Positions 6,870 to 10,049 of a stretch of DNA of 10,049 bases are shown here, in pieces. How positions within the stretch are numbered: the stretch's first letter is position 1; each line of letters opens with the position of its first letter. The notes under the pieces were generated by a model. It saw nothing but the letters and a program-made list of their open reading frames with translations. It was not told the origin of the DNA and did not search any database. Both the position numbers and the translations under genes were made by a program. The stretch is from an uncultured Rhodospirillales bacterium (GTDB taxonomy: Bacteria; Pseudomonadota; Alphaproteobacteria; Acetobacterales; Acetobacteraceae), in contig CAIVDX010000493.1 of the NCBI GenBank assembly GCA_903904805.1, positions 1 through 10,049 of the forward strand, written 5' to 3'.

Positions 6870-7016
6870 CTCCGCGCTCCCTGATGGTGCAGACTGACCA
6901 AACGCCAAGCATTTTCAGGGCCATCTTCAATGGTCTGCCCCGATCTGGCCGGATGCGGCATTTCTCGCTAGCCTCGCCTTGGAAGCCCCATGCAGAGGGC
7001 AACACGGGGGATCAGC
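6870..7016. promoter_or_regulatory. Divergent intergenic region driving the urate operon and the heme/propeller gene
   Basis: These 147 bases separate two divergent starts and must hold both promoters if the genes are transcribed from here. Ribosome-binding sites are visible: AGGGAG for the oxygenase (minus) and GGGGGA at 7006-7011 for the plus gene. Two imperfect dyads could be operators: TGGT-N8-ACCA at 6885-6900, close to the oxygenase start, and ATCTGGCCGGAT at 6943-6954 (five of six arm positions pair). I see no convincing sigma-70 -35/-10 pair on either strand. No regulator gene is in the window. Confidence 0.45.
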
Positions 7017-9098
7017 ATGCGCTCACTCAGCCTCGCCAGCATTGTGCTCGCCACCGCCTGCCTGACCGGGCCGGCACTTGCGCAATCCGCGATCAGGATT
7101 GGCCCGAACGACATTGCCGGTGTGGTCACCGGGCCGAAGGGGCCGGAAGCCGGTGTGTGGGTAATCGCCGAAACCACCGAGCTGCCCACCCGCTTCATCG
7201 AAATTGTGGTGACCGACGACCAGGGCCGCTATCTGCTCCCCCATTTGCCAGAAGCCGATTACAGCGTCTGGGTGCGCGGCTACGGGCTGGTCGACTCTCC
7301 GAAGCTGCGGGCTGCCCCCGGCCAGCATCTCGACATGAGCGCCATCCCCGCCCCCACCGCCGCCGATGCGGCGCACTACTACCCGGCAATCTACTGGTAT
7401 TCGATGCTGAAAATCCCCGAGGCAAGCCAGTTCGGCGGCACGGGCGACATCCCCGAAGGCGTGAAGCTGACGGATTGGCTGACCACGCTGAAAAACCGCG
7501 ATTGCGTCGGCTGCCATCAGCAGGGCTCGGAGGCCACCCGCACCATTCCGGCGATCTTCCGCCATGAGGGCAGCGCGGCCGAGGCCTGGCTGCGGCGCAT
7601 TCAGTCCGGCCAGGCGGCCGAGAATATGATCACCCCGATCGCCGGCCGGCTCGGCGGGGCGCCGCTGAAATATTTCGGCGACTATACGGATGCGATCGCC
7701 GCCGGTGCGTTGCCATCTTCCCAGCCGCCGCGCCCGCAGGGGATCGAGCGCAATCTGGTGCTCACCATGTGGGGGATGGGCACCGATCACACCTACATCC
7801 ACGATCCGATCAGCACAGACCGACGCAATCCGACAGTGAATGGCTACGGACCCATCTACGGGCCCGGCGAATACAGCTCCGACGCTGTGCCGATGATCGA
7901 CCCCAGGACGAACACAGCCGGCTTCTTCACTCCGCCGCCGGGTGCTCCGGACATGCCGGAGTCGCTCGGGCCGGGCCACGCCGCCGGTCTCGCACCGGTG
8001 GCGCCCTCAGCCTATTGGGGCGACCGCAAAATCTGGTCGAACCGCTTCAACACCCACAACGCCATGTTCAACGAGCGCGGCCTGCTCTGGTTTACCGCGG
8101 CCGGACGCGCGCAGGATAACCCCGCCTGGTGCAAGGCCGGCTCGGAGAATGTGTTCGCCAAGGCCTTTCCACTCGATCGCAGCCGCCGCCAGCTCGGGGT
8201 GCTCGATCCGAAGACCGGCACGTTCACCTATGTCGATACCTGTTTTGAAACCCAGCATCTGCAGTTCGGCTACGATGCCAACGACACGCTATGGACCTCC
8301 GGCGGCGGCGCCGTGATCGGCTGGCTCGATACCAAGAAATATTTGGCAACCGGCGACGCCGCCGCCTCCCAGGGCTGGATTGCGCTCGCGCAGCACACGC
8401 CCGACCCGGCGGTGAAGGGTTCCGGGCCCTATGCGATCATGCCCAACCCGGCCGACGGCTCGATCTGGGCGAGTGTGAACGTTTTCGCCGGCGGCGCGGG
8501 CATCCTCAGGCTCGATCCAGGCGCCAATCCGCCGCAGACGGCGAAGGTGGAGCTCTACAAAGTGCCCGCCCCCGGCTTCGCGCCCCGCGGTGCGGACATC
8601 GACAGCCAGGGTGTGGTCTGGACGTCGCTCGGTTCGGGCCATCTCGGCCGGTTCGACCGGAAGCTCTGCAAGGGCGCGCTGGATCAGGGCCCCGGGCCAT
8701 CGGGCATTCTCTGCCCGGAGGGCTGGAGTTTCGTCCAATATCCGGGCCCCGGCTTCGCCGGCATTGGCGAGAACTCCGCCGAGGCGAGCTATTATACCTG
8801 GGTCGACCAACACAACATCCTCGGCCTGGGCGAGGATGTGCCGGTGTCCACCGGCAACGAGAACGACGCACTGCTGGCTCTGGTGGACGGCAAATGGGTG
8901 GTGCTTCGGGTGCCCTACCCGATCGGCTTCTACGCCAAGGGGCTCGACGGCCGCATCGACGATCCAGCCGGCGGCTGGGCCGCGCGGGGCCTGTGGACGA
9001 CCAATGGCGACCGTACACCATGGTTGAAGGAAGGCGGCAAAGGCACCACCCCTCTGGCCATGCATTTCCAGCTGCGCCCGGATCCGCTGGCGAACTGA
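7017..9098 (+). CDS. Exported mono-heme c-type protein with regulatory beta-sandwich and beta-propeller domains, function unknown
   Basis: A 693-residue periplasmic protein. The ATG at 7017 is chosen over the in-frame ATG at 6990 because GGGGGA lies 5 bases before it and it starts a clean signal peptide, MRSLSLASIVLATACL, with an ALA cleavage site at 20-22. Residues about 30-110 look like a carboxypeptidase-regulatory (transthyretin-like) beta-sandwich: IAGVVTGPKGPEAGVWVIAE, then TDDQGRYLLPHLPEADYSVW. A segment with YYPAIYWYSMLKIP (121-134) leads to one c-type heme site, CVGCH at 163-167. From about 330 the sequence has repeated strands with GLLWFTA, DTLWTSGGG, GSIWASV and GVVWTSLGSGHLGRFD, resembling streptogramin-lyase-like or quinoprotein-like propeller blades. 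Cys372, Cys409, Cys551 and Cys566 could form disulfides. I recognise no characterised enzyme. A periplasmic redox enzyme or a heme-linked sensor or binding protein both fit. Its divergent position suggests, but does not prove, a shared regulator with the urate operon. Confidence 0.8.
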   Translation: MRSLSLASIVLATACLTGPALAQSAIRIGPNDIAGVVTGPKGPEAGVWVIAETTELPTRFIEIVVTDDQGRYLLPHLPEADYSVWVRGYGLVDSPKLRAAPGQHLDMSAIPAPTAADAAHYYPAIYWYSMLKIPEASQFGGTGDIPEGVKLTDWLTTLKNRDCVGCHQQGSEATRTIPAIFRHEGSAAEAWLRRIQSGQAAENMITPIAGRLGGAPLKYFGDYTDAIAAGALPSSQPPRPQGIERNLVLTMWGMGTDHTYIHDPISTDRRNPTVNGYGPIYGPGEYSSDAVPMIDPRTNTAGFFTPPPGAPDMPESLGPGHAAGLAPVAPSAYWGDRKIWSNRFNTHNAMFNERGLLWFTAAGRAQDNPAWCKAGSENVFAKAFPLDRSRRQLGVLDPKTGTFTYVDTCFETQHLQFGYDANDTLWTSGGGAVIGWLDTKKYLATGDAAASQGWIALAQHTPDPAVKGSGPYAIMPNPADGSIWASVNVFAGGAGILRLDPGANPPQTAKVELYKVPAPGFAPRGADIDSQGVVWTSLGSGHLGRFDRKLCKGALDQGPGPSGILCPEGWSFVQYPGPGFAGIGENSAEASYYTWVDQHNILGLGEDVPVSTGNENDALLALVDGKWVVLRVPYPIGFYAKGLDGRIDDPAGGWAARGLWTTNGDRTPWLKEGGKGTTPLAMHFQLRPDPLAN

Positions 9099-9169
9099 GC
9101 GCGGTCTGATCGCGGATCGACGGCTCGGAAAGATTGCAAGGTCACGGGCGGCTGCGCCATCAAGCGGGC

Positions 9170-10049
9170 ATGCGCGCTCTCGTTCCGCTGCTGGTCACGC
9201 TCGCCCTTGCCGGATGCGCAGGTCATGGCTCGCGCCCACCCGGCAGCGCCGATGATCCTTGGGGGCCCTACATCTCCGAGGCCTCCCATCGCCACAATGT
9301 GCCGGAGAAATGGGTCCGGGCGGTGATGTTGCAGGAAAGCGCGGGACGGCCAGACGCCGTCAGCAAGGCCGGCGCGATCGGGCTGATGCAGCTGATGCCC
9401 GCCACCTATGACGAACTGCGCACCCAATATGGTCTCGGGCGCGATCCGAAGGACCCGCATGACAACATCATGGCCGGCACCGGCTACATGCGGCAGATGT
9501 ATGAACGCTTCGGCGCACCCGGCTTCCTGGCCGCCTACAATGCCGGTCCGCGACGGATGGAGTCCTATCTTTATCGCCGTGGCAGCCTGCCGAACGAGAC
9601 GATCAACTATGTCTCGGTCATCGCCCCGCAGATCGCCGACACCGCACCGATGACCGGCCCGCTCGCCGTGTTTGCCCGTGCAGACCCGCCGACACGCGGA
9701 CCCACCCGATACGCCGCCGCATCACCCCGGCCGGCACCGCGCGGCCCATTGCCGGCCTGTGACGCCGATCTTGCCTGGGATCCGGCCCATCCATGTCGGC
9801 CGGTGCAGCCCCCCGCCGAGCCGATCCAGGTCGCCCAGGCACCGGCGCAGGCCCCCGTGCACTACTCCGCCCTCGACGCCGCGCCGGCGACGCCGATGAT
9901 CACCCCGTCGGCTCCCTTCGGCACCACACAGGGTGGATGGGCGGTGCAGGTCGGCGCCTTCACGTCGGTCGTCCAGGCGCGACAGACCGCCGAGACAGCG
10001 CGGCGCAACGTGGCGGATCTGCTCGCCGCCGCCGCCATCCAGACGCCGC
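9170..10049 (+). CDS. Lipoprotein lytic transglycosylase with SLT and SPOR domains, 3' end outside the window
   Basis: Open from ATG 9170 to the window edge (293 residues seen), so the gene is 3'-truncated. MRALVPLLVTLALAGC is a lipoprotein signal with the lipobox LAGC and lipidation at Cys16. Residues about 31-155 form a family-1-like SLT domain, which cleaves the MurNAc-GlcNAc bond of peptidoglycan to give anhydromuropeptides. The catalytic Glu56 is in MLQESAGR, followed by GAIGLMQLMPATY (68-80) and AAYNAGP (121-127). A Pro/Ala-rich linker (about 160-255) with two cysteines (197, 209) leads to GGWAVQVGAF (255-264), the start of a SPOR domain, a fold that binds denuded glycan strands at division septa. 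The start has only a weak AAGCGGG upstream. The gap to the preceding gene (71 bases) shows no clear terminator, so read-through from the heme/propeller gene is possible. Confidence 0.9.
   Translation, partial: MRALVPLLVTLALAGCAGHGSRPPGSADDPWGPYISEASHRHNVPEKWVRAVMLQESAGRPDAVSKAGAIGLMQLMPATYDELRTQYGLGRDPKDPHDNIMAGTGYMRQMYERFGAPGFLAAYNAGPRRMESYLYRRGSLPNETINYVSVIAPQIADTAPMTGPLAVFARADPPTRGPTRYAAASPRPAPRGPLPACDADLAWDPAHPCRPVQPPAEPIQVAQAPAQAPVHYSALDAAPATPMITPSAPFGTTQGGWAVQVGAFTSVVQARQTAETARRNVADLLAAAAIQTP

Noticed and set aside
6087..6884. Plus-strand frame of 265 codons opposite the oxygenase gene
   Set aside because: The minus-strand oxygenase has a complete motif set, and this frame is its shadow.
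7023..9065. Minus-strand frames (7023-7979 and 8289-9065) under the heme/propeller gene
   Set aside because: They are Arg/Gly/His-rich shadow translations without motifs, while the plus-strand frame has a signal peptide, a CXXCH and propeller-like strands.
9099..9169. Gap before the transglycosylase examined for a promoter or terminator (TTGCAA at 9134; GATC-GCG-GATC)
   Set aside because: There is no matching -10 at proper spacing, and the 4-bp stem without a U-run is too weak to call.

Overview
The window is GC-rich, densely coding bacterial DNA. It suggests an alphaproteobacterium, most likely of the Acetobacteraceae or a close relative. This rests on the strong G/C preference at third codon positions, a PuuD-type (cytochrome c-linked) urate hydroxylase in place of soluble uricase, and an A/T-rich double-palindrome terminator of a kind I associate with that family. 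The family assignment is an inference; no rRNA or other marker gene is present.

Layout. Positions 2-2728 (+) hold the 3' part of a large autotransporter: a glycine/serine/threonine-rich passenger with three exactly equal 93-residue tandem repeats, then a C-terminal beta-barrel. Next is an orphan periplasmic ABC substrate-binding protein of the NitT/TauT/NMT1 type (2803-3729, +). It converges on a minus-strand operon (6869 down to 3785) across a double-palindrome terminator. In transcription order the operon encodes an isopenicillin-N-synthase-like Fe(II)/2-oxoglutarate oxygenase, the membrane urate hydroxylase PuuD, OHCU decarboxylase UraD and 5-hydroxyisourate hydrolase UraH. Divergent from it is a gene (7017-9098, +) for an exported 693-residue protein that combines a carboxypeptidase-regulatory-like beta-sandwich, one c-type heme motif and a streptogramin-lyase-like beta-propeller. 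The window ends inside a lipoprotein lytic transglycosylase with a C-terminal SPOR domain (9170 to beyond 10049, +).

How the genes work together. PuuD, UraH and UraD form the complete route from urate through 5-hydroxyisourate and OHCU to (S)-allantoin. puuD/uraD and uraD/uraH each overlap at stop/start codons, so translation is probably coupled. The lead oxygenase has all its iron and 2-oxoglutarate ligands but no step in the classical pathway. The substrate-binding protein may bring in a purine or a breakdown product, but that is contextual only. The exported heme/propeller protein shares the operon's divergent promoter region and is the least explained gene here. The autotransporter and the transglycosylase are surface and cell-wall functions with no visible link to urate breakdown.
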